Shown here: piece after piece, positions 1-8,003 of the stretch
How positions within the stretch are numbered: the stretch's first letter is position 1
Layout of the letters: every line of letters starts with the position of its first letter
Translations under genes and position numbers: made by a program
Assembly: GCF_013409995.1 (NCBI RefSeq)
Contig: NZ_JACCBX010000002.1
Coordinates: 534,042 to 598,041 of the forward strand
Direction of reading: 5' to 3'
Source: Neobacillus driksii
GTDB lineage: Bacteria; Bacillota; Bacilli; Bacillales; Cytobacillaceae
Length of the DNA: 64,000 nt
The notes under the pieces: model-generated
What the model saw: only the letters and a program-made list of their open reading frames with translations
Databases searched by the model: none
Told to the model about the DNA's origin: nothing

Positions 1-386
1 TGACGATAGATCTGAAAACGAAACGCCCCCGAATCAACCAAATTGTCTACAAATTCAATTTGAGATGCATACTTTTTTAGAACATGTTCCTTCAATTGGT
101 GGGAACGGTCTTGGCTAACATCTCGAGCAAACCCATTTCGATATAGTGCCTCTGCAATTTCAAACACTCTATCTCGGTATGCCGCCGGCAATCCGTTGGT
201 CAAATATTCCAAGGTATACTCGCCATTAAACATTGGTATCAGCTTTTCAACCCATTGATCGATCATACTGCCTTCCATACGAAATGAGCTTATATTGTTC
301 CGAAAATACACACCACTGTTTGGATCAGGGAGAAAAAACGTGTCCCTTTTCACCTTCAGACGCACAGAAGGGTTCATATTTGTCAT
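1..386 (-). CDS. Putative thiazole-containing bacteriocin maturation protein, N-terminal part
   Basis: Open frame that leaves the window at base 1; about 128 N-terminal residues are visible, beginning MTNMNPSVRLKVKRD. The start has a good ribosome binding site (GGAGG seven bases before the ATG). I recognise the opening as the Bacillus family of putative thiazole-containing bacteriocin maturation proteins (ThiF/cyclodehydratase-like, about 600 residues), thought to help convert Cys residues of a precursor peptide to thiazoles. The catalytic part lies outside the window. It lies directly downstream of the Cys-rich precursor at 561-947 on the same strand, which strongly supports the pairing. The family call is from recognition of the N-terminus; the biochemical role is inferred. 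Confidence 0.8.
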   Translation of the reverse strand, partial: MTNMNPSVRLKVKRDTFFLPDPNSGVYFRNNISSFRMEGSMIDQWVEKLIPMFNGEYTLEYLTNGLPAAYRDRVFEIAEALYRNGFARDVSQDRSHQLKEHVLKKYASQIEFVDNLVDSGAFRFQIYR

Positions 387-480
387 TTCCGCTCCTCCTT
401 AGCCTTAGCATACTTCATTTTTAATTATCATCACTATCATCCTATGTACTGCAATTTGTCCCTTATGTTAATTGTTGAAG

Positions 481-516
481 AGAAGAAGCCCCTGCAAAAA
501 CTGCAAGGGCTCTTCT
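481..516 (-). terminator. Hairpin between bacteriocin precursor and maturation gene
   Basis: Near-perfect inverted repeat (GAAG-CCCCTGCA against TGCAAGGGCTCTTC) between the precursor stop and the maturation-gene start. No long T-run follows on the minus strand, so it is likely a leaky terminator or mRNA-stabilising hairpin that makes precursor transcript exceed maturation-enzyme transcript. Confidence 0.6.
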
Positions 517-560
517 CCTCTCCATTTCTAGGTGGAGTCTTTGTTAAAAATCTATTGTTA

Positions 561-947
561 TCAACCGCCGCAACGATGGCCTCCGCCACCACAACGATGA
601 CCGCCTCCGCCGCAATTGTGTCCTCCGCCGCAATTATGGCAACGATGTCCACCGCAATTATGGAAGCAATTATGGAAGCAATTGTGGAAGCAATTGTGGA
701 AGCAATTGTGGAAGCAATTAAAGCAACTAAAGCAACTAAAGCAACTAAAGCAACTAAAACATCGCCCAATACCGCCAATACCACCAATACCACCAATACC
801 GCCAACACCGCCTAAACCACCAATACCGCCTAGACCACCAAATCGATTTGGATCAGTGTAGTACATGCTTGGGTCAAAAGGAACTGCCTCGGTTGCTTGG
901 AAATCCCCAAGACTTAAGCCCTGGAGTTGACTTTGGAAATCATTCAT
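561..947 (-). CDS. Heterocycloanthracin/sonorensin-like bacteriocin precursor
   Basis: 128-residue precursor starting MNDFQSQLQGLSLGDFQ, with GGAGG nine bases before the ATG. It has three parts: a leader of about 36 residues (to DPNRF), a Gly-rich linker of GGIGG/GGLGG units (about residues 37-61), and a core with 16 Cys arranged first as CFS repeats, then CFHN repeats, then Gly/His-rich GGGGHRC repeats. This is the heterocycloanthracin/sonorensin plan, where Cys residues are expected to become thiazoles. The maturation gene at 1-386 follows downstream. Overlapping frames on the other strand are shadows of the repeats. Export and immunity genes are not visible. The mature product and activity are inferred. 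Confidence 0.85.
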   Translation of the reverse strand: MNDFQSQLQGLSLGDFQATEAVPFDPSMYYTDPNRFGGLGGIGGLGGVGGIGGIGGIGGIGRCFSCFSCFSCFSCFNCFHNCFHNCFHNCFHNCFHNCGGHRCHNCGGGHNCGGGGHRCGGGGHRCGG

Positions 948-1150
948 TCTATATACCTCCTTATATTTTAAAAAAAGGGCGCAGCTACAGGAAACGGGCA
1001 CAGAACAATCCTGAAATATAGGTAAATACACTGCTATACCTTCTCCAACAAAATATGTATAATGGCTGGGTATTGCTACTAATACAAAAGCCTATTTATG
1101 AAGTTTCAAAAAAACTATAAGGACGAAAAAAGAATTTTCTCAGCCAAAAT

Positions 1151-1180
1151 AGGAAAAGAGGCCCCAGCTATAGGGCCCCG
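1151..1180 (-). terminator. Terminator of the thiW-lux-ABC-SDR operon
   Basis: Minus-strand stem GGGGCCC / GGGCCTC (one G-T pair) with an eight-base loop, followed by TTTTCCTATTTT. It lies about 40 bases after the SDR stop and closes the seven-gene operon. Confidence 0.75.
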
Positions 1181-1220
1181 AATATGCTACTAATCATTTA
1201 CATAATTTTGAAAGACTTAC

Positions 1221-1991
1221 CTAACTCATTACCAGCCCGCCATCGACAATCAGTGTCTGCCCTGTCATAAACTGACTCCATTCCGAAGATAAGAACATGA
1301 CAGGCCCGACAATATCGTCAGGTTGTGCAATTCTCCTAAGCGGTGTTTGAGAAATAATCATTTCTTTTACTTCTTCTTTCGTTTCTCTGCTTGCGTCGGT
1401 TGGATACACCAAACCAGGTGCTACACAATTCACTCGAATTCCGAATGCCCCAACTTCAACGGCTAAATTGCGGCTAAACCCAATTAATGCAGATTTAGCG
1501 GTTGTATAGTCATGATAAGGAATGAGGGGGCGTTGTACTAAGTTTGTTACGATATTAACAATGCTTCCCCTGGTTTGTTTTTTCATTAAGGGGACGGCTT
1601 GTTGACATACATAGTAAGTAGATTTTACTGCTCCATCGATTTGTTCCTGATAGTCTTCCCATTTTACTTGCGAGAACATTTTTCGGGTTTCGGGATTAAA
1701 GACATAGGGTTTAAAGGCATTATTGACGACTACATCTAATTTGCCTACTTCTAGCTCAATTTGATTCATCATACGGTTAACATCCGATTCAGACGTAACG
1801 TCTGCTTGAATCGCCCAAGCATCACCACCAAGCTCAAGACAAGAAGCCACTGTTTTTTCTGCAGCTTCTTCATTTTGAAGATAATTAACAATGACCGTGG
1901 CACCTTCTACTGCAAAACCTCTTGCGATGGCTGCACCAATTCCTCTACTTGAACCAGTAACTAATACTGTTTTATTCTCAAATTTTTTCAC
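1221..1991 (-). CDS. Short-chain dehydrogenase/reductase, last gene of TPP-riboswitch operon
   Basis: 256 residues, GTG start with GGGTGAG upstream. Rossmann motif TGSSRGIG (residues 12-19) indicates NAD(P) binding; catalytic YTTAK gives Tyr162 and Lys166. The usual NNAG is NNAF, and the Ser expected near 148-150 is replaced by Thr/Asn, so it is somewhat divergent. Closest in style to FabG-like 3-oxoacyl reductases. It starts 9 bases after the substrate-binding protein stop and is the last gene of the thiW operon. Context suggests it reduces the aldehyde made by the LuxC-like enzyme to an alcohol usable by ThiM or ThiD. That role is inference. Confidence 0.9.
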   Translation of the reverse strand: MKKFENKTVLVTGSSRGIGAAIARGFAVEGATVIVNYLQNEEAAEKTVASCLELGGDAWAIQADVTSESDVNRMMNQIELEVGKLDVVVNNAFKPYVFNPETRKMFSQVKWEDYQEQIDGAVKSTYYVCQQAVPLMKKQTRGSIVNIVTNLVQRPLIPYHDYTTAKSALIGFSRNLAVEVGAFGIRVNCVAPGLVYPTDASRETKEEVKEMIISQTPLRRIAQPDDIVGPVMFLSSEWSQFMTGQTLIVDGGLVMS

Positions 1992-2000
1992 AAGCTCACC

Positions 2001-3008
2001 CTATTTCGTAAAGTCTTCAACGATAAATTCTGACATTTGTAATTCCTTATCAATTAGTCCAAGCTCGTGATAGATATCAGCACCCTGCTGCAAAACATCC
2101 ACTTCTAATGCACCTAAGCCTCTTTCGCTTGTAGCCTTTGAAGTACCGGCTTCGTTTCGCAGTTTAATAATTTCTAAATTATGATTTTGATCCTTGCCAT
2201 CAATCGCATGTTTAGCTGCTAAAGCAGCAGCTTCCTCGGGCTGGCTGATCATCCACTCCGCACTCGTTTGATAGCCTTTAACAAACTTTTTCAACATATC
2301 CTTTTTTTCATTGTATGTTTTTTCTGAAACCACGAAGATATCACTAGGGATATTAAGATAATTTTTCACCTCCAGTACATTAACATCCGCCAATCCCTTT
2401 TCTGCTGCTGTCACTAAGCCAGTGTCTGTGGCTGCTGTTGCGTCGACCTGCCCCTGCATTAACGGGGCAAAATTCAAGAGACCTGTTTCAACAATCGTAA
2501 CGTCCTTTTCGGATAGGCCAGCTTGGTTCAATAGAACAAGAAGATTTTGCCTAGTACCACTAGAAAGGCTGTATACTCCAATCTTCTTCCCTTTTAAATC
2601 CTCAGGTTTCGTGATGTTGCTTTCCTTTAAAGAAACAACATTAAATACGTTTTGAGGATAAATATTATAGATGACTTTTAAATTCTCCCCTTGGTTTAAG
2701 GCAAAATAGAGCGAACCTGGATCAGTAAAGGCAATATCAGCCTTACCAGTAAGGATATTTTTAATGGCATCACCGCCGCCTGCACCCGGAATAAATTCAA
2801 CATTTAAACCTTCATTTTTAAAAAAATCTTTTTCATCGCTGACAAGCAGGTTCGTTTGTTCTGAAATCGGCTGACTCCAGCTCGCGATTTTTACTGTGTC
2901 CAACTCTGTTCCCGCTGTGGCTTGCTGTTTAGTGTCTTTTGAACCACAAGCCGTTAACAACAAGATTAGGACCATGGCAATTGCTGTAATACTTCGTTTC
3001 AATTTCAT
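2001..3008 (-). CDS. ABC transporter substrate-binding lipoprotein, NMT1/THI5-like
   Basis: About 335 residues starting MKLKRSITAIAM. A lipoprotein signal with lipobox LLTACG puts the anchor Cys near residue 21. The body (VKIASWSQPISEQTNLLVSD, GAGGGDAIKNILTGKADIAF) is the periplasmic-binding fold of the NMT1/THI5/SsuA group, whose members bind thiamin pyrimidines, sulfonates or taurine. A GTG 18 bases upstream is possible, but GAGGAG ten bases before the ATG supports this start. It is with its permease and ATPase in a TPP-riboswitch operon, so a thiamin precursor or breakdown product is the likely ligand. Confidence 0.9.
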   Translation of the reverse strand: MKLKRSITAIAMVLILLLTACGSKDTKQQATAGTELDTVKIASWSQPISEQTNLLVSDEKDFFKNEGLNVEFIPGAGGGDAIKNILTGKADIAFTDPGSLYFALNQGENLKVIYNIYPQNVFNVVSLKESNITKPEDLKGKKIGVYSLSSGTRQNLLVLLNQAGLSEKDVTIVETGLLNFAPLMQGQVDATAATDTGLVTAAEKGLADVNVLEVKNYLNIPSDIFVVSEKTYNEKKDMLKKFVKGYQTSAEWMISQPEEAAALAAKHAIDGKDQNHNLEIIKLRNEAGTSKATSERGLGALEVDVLQQGADIYHELGLIDKELQMSEFIVEDFTK

Positions 3009-3022
3009 TTGTACTAAACTCC

Positions 3023-3766
3023 TCACTGTTTTCTATATTTAAATAAGCGACGTTCTATAAAATAAATGAGTTGATAGAGAAAGGTTCCAATCAACGTAAT
3101 TAACATAAGCACGGAAAACATTAAAGGTGTGTCCATCATCCCTTGTGAAGCAATAATCAAAGCACCTAATCCCTCACTGCCTCCGATAAATTCACCCACT
3201 ACGGCACCGACAACAGCGAGGACAACAGCAACCCGAAAACCAGCCATGATACTAGGCAGCCCAGCAGGTATTTTTAATTTAAACAAGGTTTGCCATCGGT
3301 TGGCCCCTAACACACGAAACAATTCTAATTTTTTTGGATCGGTGTATTGAATGGCGGTAACGGTATTTTCCATTAACGGGAAAAAGCAAATTAAACCGGT
3401 TATGACAACTTTTGATGTCATTCCAAAACCAAACCAAAGAATAAATAATGGTGCCAGTGCCAGTTTGGGAACAGCTTGACTAGCTATCACATAAGGAAAT
3501 AATAGCTTTCGAATAAACTCCACTTCACCCATCCAAATGCCCGTAAGGATTCCTAACAAACTCCCGAGAAAAAGGCCGATGACAATCTCCAAACTTGTTC
3601 GGAGAATATGGGGAGTGTAGTAACCGCTCGTTAATCCCTCTATCAGTGTGTTGAACACAACGGATGGTGCTGGAAGTACCAGCTCGGACATTTGCTTGGC
3701 CAGCATTTCCCAGAGTAATAGAATCAAGATGAATAATAACCAGGAATAAATCGAACCTTTTTTCAT
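3023..3766 (-). CDS. ABC transporter permease, SsuC/ThiX type
   Basis: About 247 residues starting MKKGSIYSWLL, six predicted membrane segments, with the binding-protein-dependent permease loop (residues about 150-190, GANRWQTLFKLKIPAGLPSI) that docks on the ATPase. The ATG overlaps the ATPase stop by four bases (ATGA) and has GGAGG six bases upstream, so the two are translationally coupled. Works with the ATPase at 3763 and the lipoprotein at 2001 as an importer of a thiamin-related compound (substrate inferred from the riboswitch). Confidence 0.9.
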   Translation of the reverse strand: MKKGSIYSWLLFILILLLWEMLAKQMSELVLPAPSVVFNTLIEGLTSGYYTPHILRTSLEIVIGLFLGSLLGILTGIWMGEVEFIRKLLFPYVIASQAVPKLALAPLFILWFGFGMTSKVVITGLICFFPLMENTVTAIQYTDPKKLELFRVLGANRWQTLFKLKIPAGLPSIMAGFRVAVVLAVVGAVVGEFIGGSEGLGALIIASQGMMDTPLMFSVLMLITLIGTFLYQLIYFIERRLFKYRKQ

Positions 3767-4506
3767 CTCAGTCCTCCACTTATGGCTGTTCGGATTTCCA
3801 GGCAAAGCTGACTAAACTGCCCGGAATATCGACTATCTGGTGTGTGCCGGTCTTGTATATTAACAAAAAACTCATGAATAATTCTCCCTTTATCCATAAC
3901 TGCAATCCTGTCTGACAAATAGACTGCTTCTGAAATATCATGGGTAACAAATAACACCGTCATTTGATGGAGCTCACAGAGCCGGAGAAGATCATCTTGA
4001 AGCTCCTCTCTTGTGATGGCATCAAGAGCTGAGAAAGGCTCATCCATATAAAGCAGGGTCGGCGATCCCATGAGCGCTCTAGCAATCGATACACGACTTT
4101 GTTGTCCGCCAGATAAACGAGCTGGGTATTCCTTTTTTAAATGAGACAGTCCCATTAAATCCAAAAGGGATTCTGCTTTTTTTACATGTTCTTTTGTTAC
4201 TTTATGTTTAAGAGAAACGGGTAAAAGAACATTATCTATTACTGTTTTCCATTCCAATAAAGTTGGTGACTGAAATACAAAGCCTATTTTTTCTGAAGGT
4301 TTTATTCTTTCACCTTGTAACAGAATTGAACCCTCATTTGGTGTTAATAATCCTGCCGCCAGCTTTAATAGCGTGGTTTTTCCACAGCCGCTTTTACCTA
4401 GTAAACTGTGAAACTTTCCCTTTTCCACATCGAAACTAACGGAATCGACAATCAGGTTATTTTTTGCATAGCTGTAACGAACATCTTGTAAACTCAAATA
4501 AGCCAT
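3763..4506 (-). CDS. ABC transporter ATP-binding protein, SsuB/ThiZ type
   Basis: 247 residues. Walker A GKSGCGKTT (near residue 37), signature LSGGQQSR, Walker B LLYMDEPFSALD and the switch His in FVTHD are all intact, so it should be active. GGAGG lies six bases before the ATG. It energises the permease at 3023. The family includes nitrate, sulfonate, taurine and formylaminopyrimidine importers; the thiamin-linked context favours the last kind or a related ligand. Confidence 0.92.
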   Translation of the reverse strand: MAYLSLQDVRYSYAKNNLIVDSVSFDVEKGKFHSLLGKSGCGKTTLLKLAAGLLTPNEGSILLQGERIKPSEKIGFVFQSPTLLEWKTVIDNVLLPVSLKHKVTKEHVKKAESLLDLMGLSHLKKEYPARLSGGQQSRVSIARALMGSPTLLYMDEPFSALDAITREELQDDLLRLCELHQMTVLFVTHDISEAVYLSDRIAVMDKGRIIHEFFVNIQDRHTPDSRYSGQFSQLCLEIRTAISGGLR

Positions 4507-4515
4507 TTCTGCCTC

Positions 4516-5964
4516 CTAATCAACATAAGCTGCAAAATACTCCGCATACTCTTCCGCTGAATGCTCAATATCAACCATTTGAACCAAATCTAGTAAATTA
4601 AACCCGCCATCATGATGCCAGCCTGCTTCAGGAGAAGTCATCTTACCTAGAGCAGTAATTCTTGTTACACCGATATTCCCAAACTTTTCAGCCCATCGAA
4701 ACAGTTCCTTCGGAGCGGCAGCAATACCAGCACTCTGCAAGATTTTCCGATAGGGCAGCATACTTGGCAAAATGTCCTCTATCTCATCAAAAGCAATAAC
4801 TTTCACCGTACGGTTGGAACAAGTTGGTGAGAACGCAGCACCCTCTTCATAAACAACGGTCCAATGGTGATCCGTTTGACCAAATACTTGTTTCGCAGGA
4901 TTTGAAAAAGAAGTTACTTCTTCTTGGTTACGCCAATGGACGGCTGCTGTCATTTCTTCTAAGGTAAGAGTGCGCCTCGGGTAACGTTTTTGATAACTTT
5001 CCAGCTCCTGTGCAAGATACTGCGCAAACTCGGCCGGTGTTACATTACCCCCTTTTCGAACATAGAAAATATGCGGGGAATAACAGCCTTGTTGATCAAA
5101 TTGGATGATATCAAATGCAGCATGATGAGCAGTGGTTAATGCTTTCCGTGAGTCTAGAGCAGCATTACTAATTACCCCGAAACTGACTTTATGTCCAAAT
5201 GGCAGGAAACGAGTGGTGACGGGAATTCTTCGACTCATGGATTCTAGCGAAGTATTACTTCCATAGCCGACGACCACATCTGAATATCTAAAAATCTCCT
5301 TTTCTCGTGCCTCATCTCCTCCTTTCCACCAGACAACCGCCAGGCAGTCTTTTAATTGGGGAGCCACTTCGACTAGAACCTGTGCGAACAAGCCAGCAAA
5401 CAACGGCTCGGCACTCGATACCTTGCCAATGTTGCCAGACTTAACCAATAACCCTGAAATCAGACTCCATAAGGGGAGTGCGGGTACATTTCCTGCCCAT
5501 ACATGGAGAATCAATTCTGGTCCCACTGCTTTTGAATATCCTCTTTTTACACGAGGCTGGAAATCATCTAGCAGCAAAGGATTTCCTAAGTCCTCGACCA
5601 CGAAGCGCTGCAGCTCATGTTTGCGGAACTTTTTTAAAAAGGAAGTAAGCCCCAGGCGAATCATTTCTTTATCGTATCCGGTAACAATTGGCAGCAGCAT
5701 TTCTGCTTTTTTCCGGTAGGTTGAATGACGATCGAGCAGAACTTCTATGGCGGTGTCAATGATCGAAATTATCTCAGTGATACTCATGTTTTTTAATACT
5801 TCTGAACTTGCTGTTTTAACCTTTTCTGTCACCAATTGCATTTGCTTCATAGTAAGTAGTGGAGCTTCTACCTCAAGCACTTCACCCTTTCTGGTAAAGG
5901 TAAGAATCTTGGTTTCTATGATTTCTTCTCCGATATCAGGAAGGTATCCAACTCTTTCTCTCAT
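4516..5964 (-). CDS. LuxC-like acyl-CoA/acyl-enzyme reductase
   Basis: 482 residues, the usual length for LuxC (fatty acid reductase r subunit), an aldehyde-dehydrogenase-like enzyme that reduces a thioester to an aldehyde with NADPH. Supporting motifs are HVWAGNVPALPLWS (about 154-167) and the acyl-accepting Cys294 in FDQQGCYSP. Its start overlaps the LuxE-like stop by four bases (ATGA), as expected for partners. No luciferase genes are present, so it is not for light. Under a TPP riboswitch with thiW, it probably reduces a thiamin-derived carboxylic acid rather than a fatty acid; that is inference. Confidence 0.88.
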   Translation of the reverse strand: MRERVGYLPDIGEEIIETKILTFTRKGEVLEVEAPLLTMKQMQLVTEKVKTASSEVLKNMSITEIISIIDTAIEVLLDRHSTYRKKAEMLLPIVTGYDKEMIRLGLTSFLKKFRKHELQRFVVEDLGNPLLLDDFQPRVKRGYSKAVGPELILHVWAGNVPALPLWSLISGLLVKSGNIGKVSSAEPLFAGLFAQVLVEVAPQLKDCLAVVWWKGGDEAREKEIFRYSDVVVGYGSNTSLESMSRRIPVTTRFLPFGHKVSFGVISNAALDSRKALTTAHHAAFDIIQFDQQGCYSPHIFYVRKGGNVTPAEFAQYLAQELESYQKRYPRRTLTLEEMTAAVHWRNQEEVTSFSNPAKQVFGQTDHHWTVVYEEGAAFSPTCSNRTVKVIAFDEIEDILPSMLPYRKILQSAGIAAAPKELFRWAEKFGNIGVTRITALGKMTSPEAGWHHDGGFNLLDLVQMVDIEHSAEEYAEYFAAYVD

Positions 5965-7046
5965 CGTGTTGGCTCCGTGGCTGCCTTAATAAATTCCTCA
6001 ACGGCAATTGAACATCCCTTTGCCTCAGTTCCTTGGACCCTGCCCAAAAGAAGGAACCCCTCACCAACTTTCATACCTAAGTCTTCGGTCAAAATTGAAC
6101 TGACAGAATTATAGTTTGCCAGATCACAATGGACGATAACCCCACGTTCCCCCTCAGCGACTTCTTCACCGGTTAACGGATGTATAATTCTCGTTTTCAG
6201 CCAATGAGGACCGGATTTAATAGATGGAACCTGTTCATTTCCAGCGTCATAGAGCTGTGAACTTAACTCCGTCATACCGTACATATTGATACAATCTTTT
6301 CTCGGAACACCTAGCACTCTCGATAACTCGTGATAAAACTCGTCCAGTTCCCATTCTTTTGACTGATTTTTAAATCCACCTGTATCTAAAATCTTACTTC
6401 CAGCCGGTAACTGAAAGCTGCGGCCGATTTTTGCGAGTTCTTCGAACAGATGAACAAAACTGAATGAGGCACCTAACAATGCAAAAGGTTCACCTGAGTG
6501 TTCTGCCTGTTCCAATTCTTGAATCACCCTCTCAAGATCAATCCCATTATCACCTAGAAGATAGTGACTCTCCTCCGTACCAAACTCCTGTTTCGCCAGC
6601 GCTAAATACCGAGCTAATGAGGAATTAGGCATTTCTTCCTCCGTCGGGAACAGAATACCCATGCGGATTTTTTCCGTTTCTTTCATAAAACGCCGTTTAA
6701 AATAGGTTTTCATCGATAGATTCCATACTTGTAAGGTCGGATGATAATGCTTCCCTTTTACACCTTGTGTGGTGCCGCTTGTCATAAAATACCTTTCTGC
6801 TTCTTCTGGCGGCGTACAGGTCAGGGCCACCTCTTTAAATGCATTAATCGGCACCGCTGGAATGTCCTTCCATGATTTTACCGTCCGGATGGTTTTGCCT
6901 TTTTGCTGGCAGAACTTCCGATATGGAAGGTTATTTGTGAACTGATAAGCAAATAGTTGTAAGGCATTCTGATTAAATTCATCATTTGATAGCGAATCAG
7001 ATTGTAGAATAGTAAGTAGTTGGTTTATGATTTGCTGCTGTTCCAC
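5961..7046 (-). CDS. LuxE-like acyl-protein synthetase
   Basis: 361 residues, GTG start with AAAGGAAG upstream. The nucleotide-binding loop TSGTTQG (89-95) and the NMYGMTELSSQ motif near 262 mark the adenylate-forming LuxE/PaaK group. Cys345 in EAKGCSIAVEEF matches the C-terminal Cys on which LuxE carries the acyl group before handing it to LuxC. It should activate a carboxylate with ATP and pass it to the LuxC-like partner it overlaps. LuxD and luciferase are absent. The operon suggests a thiamin-related acid as substrate. Confidence 0.88.
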   Translation of the reverse strand: MEQQQIINQLLTILQSDSLSNDEFNQNALQLFAYQFTNNLPYRKFCQQKGKTIRTVKSWKDIPAVPINAFKEVALTCTPPEEAERYFMTSGTTQGVKGKHYHPTLQVWNLSMKTYFKRRFMKETEKIRMGILFPTEEEMPNSSLARYLALAKQEFGTEESHYLLGDNGIDLERVIQELEQAEHSGEPFALLGASFSFVHLFEELAKIGRSFQLPAGSKILDTGGFKNQSKEWELDEFYHELSRVLGVPRKDCINMYGMTELSSQLYDAGNEQVPSIKSGPHWLKTRIIHPLTGEEVAEGERGVIVHCDLANYNSVSSILTEDLGMKVGEGFLLLGRVQGTEAKGCSIAVEEFIKAATEPTR

Positions 7047-7061
7047 GATGGTACTTCCTTT

Positions 7062-7571
7062 CTATTTCAAAGTCGATCCGTTTTGAGTAAATATAGCAAC
7101 CTTCTTTTTTAAAAAGACTGATAGGATAATGGCACCAATCAGTGCACCCGCAATCGAGCTAAATATAAATAACGGGATAAATCCAAATACGGCAGCTTCC
7201 TGCCCCATTAATAGAGTGGCGATTGGATAGCAGAGAATCGCGCCAAGAATGCCCGTTCCGATAACCTCACCGAAAAAAGCCATATAAATCTTTCTCGTCT
7301 TCATAAAGAGGAGCCCTGCCAACAAGGCACCCACCATACTTCCTGGAAACGCAAAAACCGATCCAGTTCCCATGATATTTCGCAGGATTGAGACACATAG
7401 TGCCTGGGCAACCGCATAAACCGGTCCTAATAAGACTGCAGACAAAACATTCAAGAAATGCTGAATCGGAAACACCTTTGTGAACCCTACCGGAATAAAC
7501 AATAAATTACTAGAGAGTGTACCAATCGCGATCATCATCGCTGTCAATGTGAGTTTGTGCGTTTTTCTCAT
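7062..7571 (-). CDS. thiW: ThiW, ECF-type thiamin-precursor S component
   Basis: 169 residues, about five membrane segments, with the S-component start MRKTHKLTLTAMMIAIGTLSSN and the ThiW features FTKVFPIQHFLN and GPVYAVAQA. S components capture the substrate and share an ECF energising module, not encoded in this window. ThiW is predicted to take up the thiazole moiety and is usually TPP-regulated. It is the first gene after the riboswitch, with GGAGG nine bases before the ATG lying inside the switch's expression platform. Confidence 0.9.
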   Translation of the reverse strand: MRKTHKLTLTAMMIAIGTLSSNLLFIPVGFTKVFPIQHFLNVLSAVLLGPVYAVAQALCVSILRNIMGTGSVFAFPGSMVGALLAGLLFMKTRKIYMAFFGEVIGTGILGAILCYPIATLLMGQEAAVFGFIPLFIFSSIAGALIGAIILSVFLKKKVAIFTQNGSTLK

Positions 7572-7594
7572 AAAAAAAATCCCTCCGATTTTTT

Positions 7595-7754
7595 AATAAG
7601 CACTGGGGGATTACGGGTTAATACATTCCATTATGGTTCAAACAGTTCATGGACGTATCGTTCACTTCCCTACGCTGGTACTACCCAGATCAGGTTCAGG
7701 GGTTTAAGACCTTTAATAGTCTAATCTCAGCCAGATTCGGCTCCCCCAGTGCTA
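7595..7754 (-). promoter_or_regulatory. TPP riboswitch of the thiW-lux operon, with expression platform
   Basis: On the minus strand the THI-box landmarks appear in order: GGGGGAGCC, GGCTGAGA, GAACCTGATCTGGGT and ACCAGCGTAGGGAAG, with P1 formed by CACT/AGTG. The aptamer is about 7660-7753. Downstream, TCCCCCAGTGCT (7599-7610) is an exact 12-base complement of the aptamer's 5' strand (7742-7753), and AATCCC can instead pair with the GGGATT of the thiW ribosome binding site, which is followed by a T-run. TPP binding should therefore release the 3' strand to shut off thiW and the genes behind it. Confidence 0.93.
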
Positions 7755-7780
7755 GTATGAAATTTTAATAAAAAGCTATA

Positions 7781-7985
7781 GCCTCTTAGATTATTCATGG
7801 GACCCTTATTACATGAGTTTTGGCCACATAGACCATTCATGGGACCCTTTTTTAGATTTCTTACATAAGTTTTGGTCTCATAATCCGTTCATGAGTCCTA
7901 ATTACAGCTTTCTTAAACGCGTTTTGGTCTCATAAACCCTTCATGAGTCCTTTTTTAAGATTTCTGACCTGACTTTTGGCTTCAT
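7781..7985. repeat. Degenerate tandem repeats, about 50-60 bp, four units
   Basis: Four diverged units built on TTCATGGGACCC or TTCATGAGTCC followed after about 30 bases by GTTTTGG(T/C)CTCATA. Within a unit ATGAG-T-CC can pair with GG-T-CTCAT, so each makes a hairpin with a central mismatch. The array lies between the thiW promoter side and the end of thiE. No coding frame is evident. Confidence 0.6.
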
Positions 7986-8003
7986 AGAATAGGATCAAAA
8001 CTT

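Noticed and set aside
437..861. Long frames on both strands across the bacteriocin precursor
   Set aside because: They are low-complexity shadows of the Cys/Gly repeat DNA; only the minus frame starting at 947 has a ribosome binding site and family match.
4516..7046. Bioluminescence (lux) operon
   Set aside because: Only LuxC- and LuxE-like genes occur; luxA, luxB and luxD are absent and the promoter is a TPP riboswitch.
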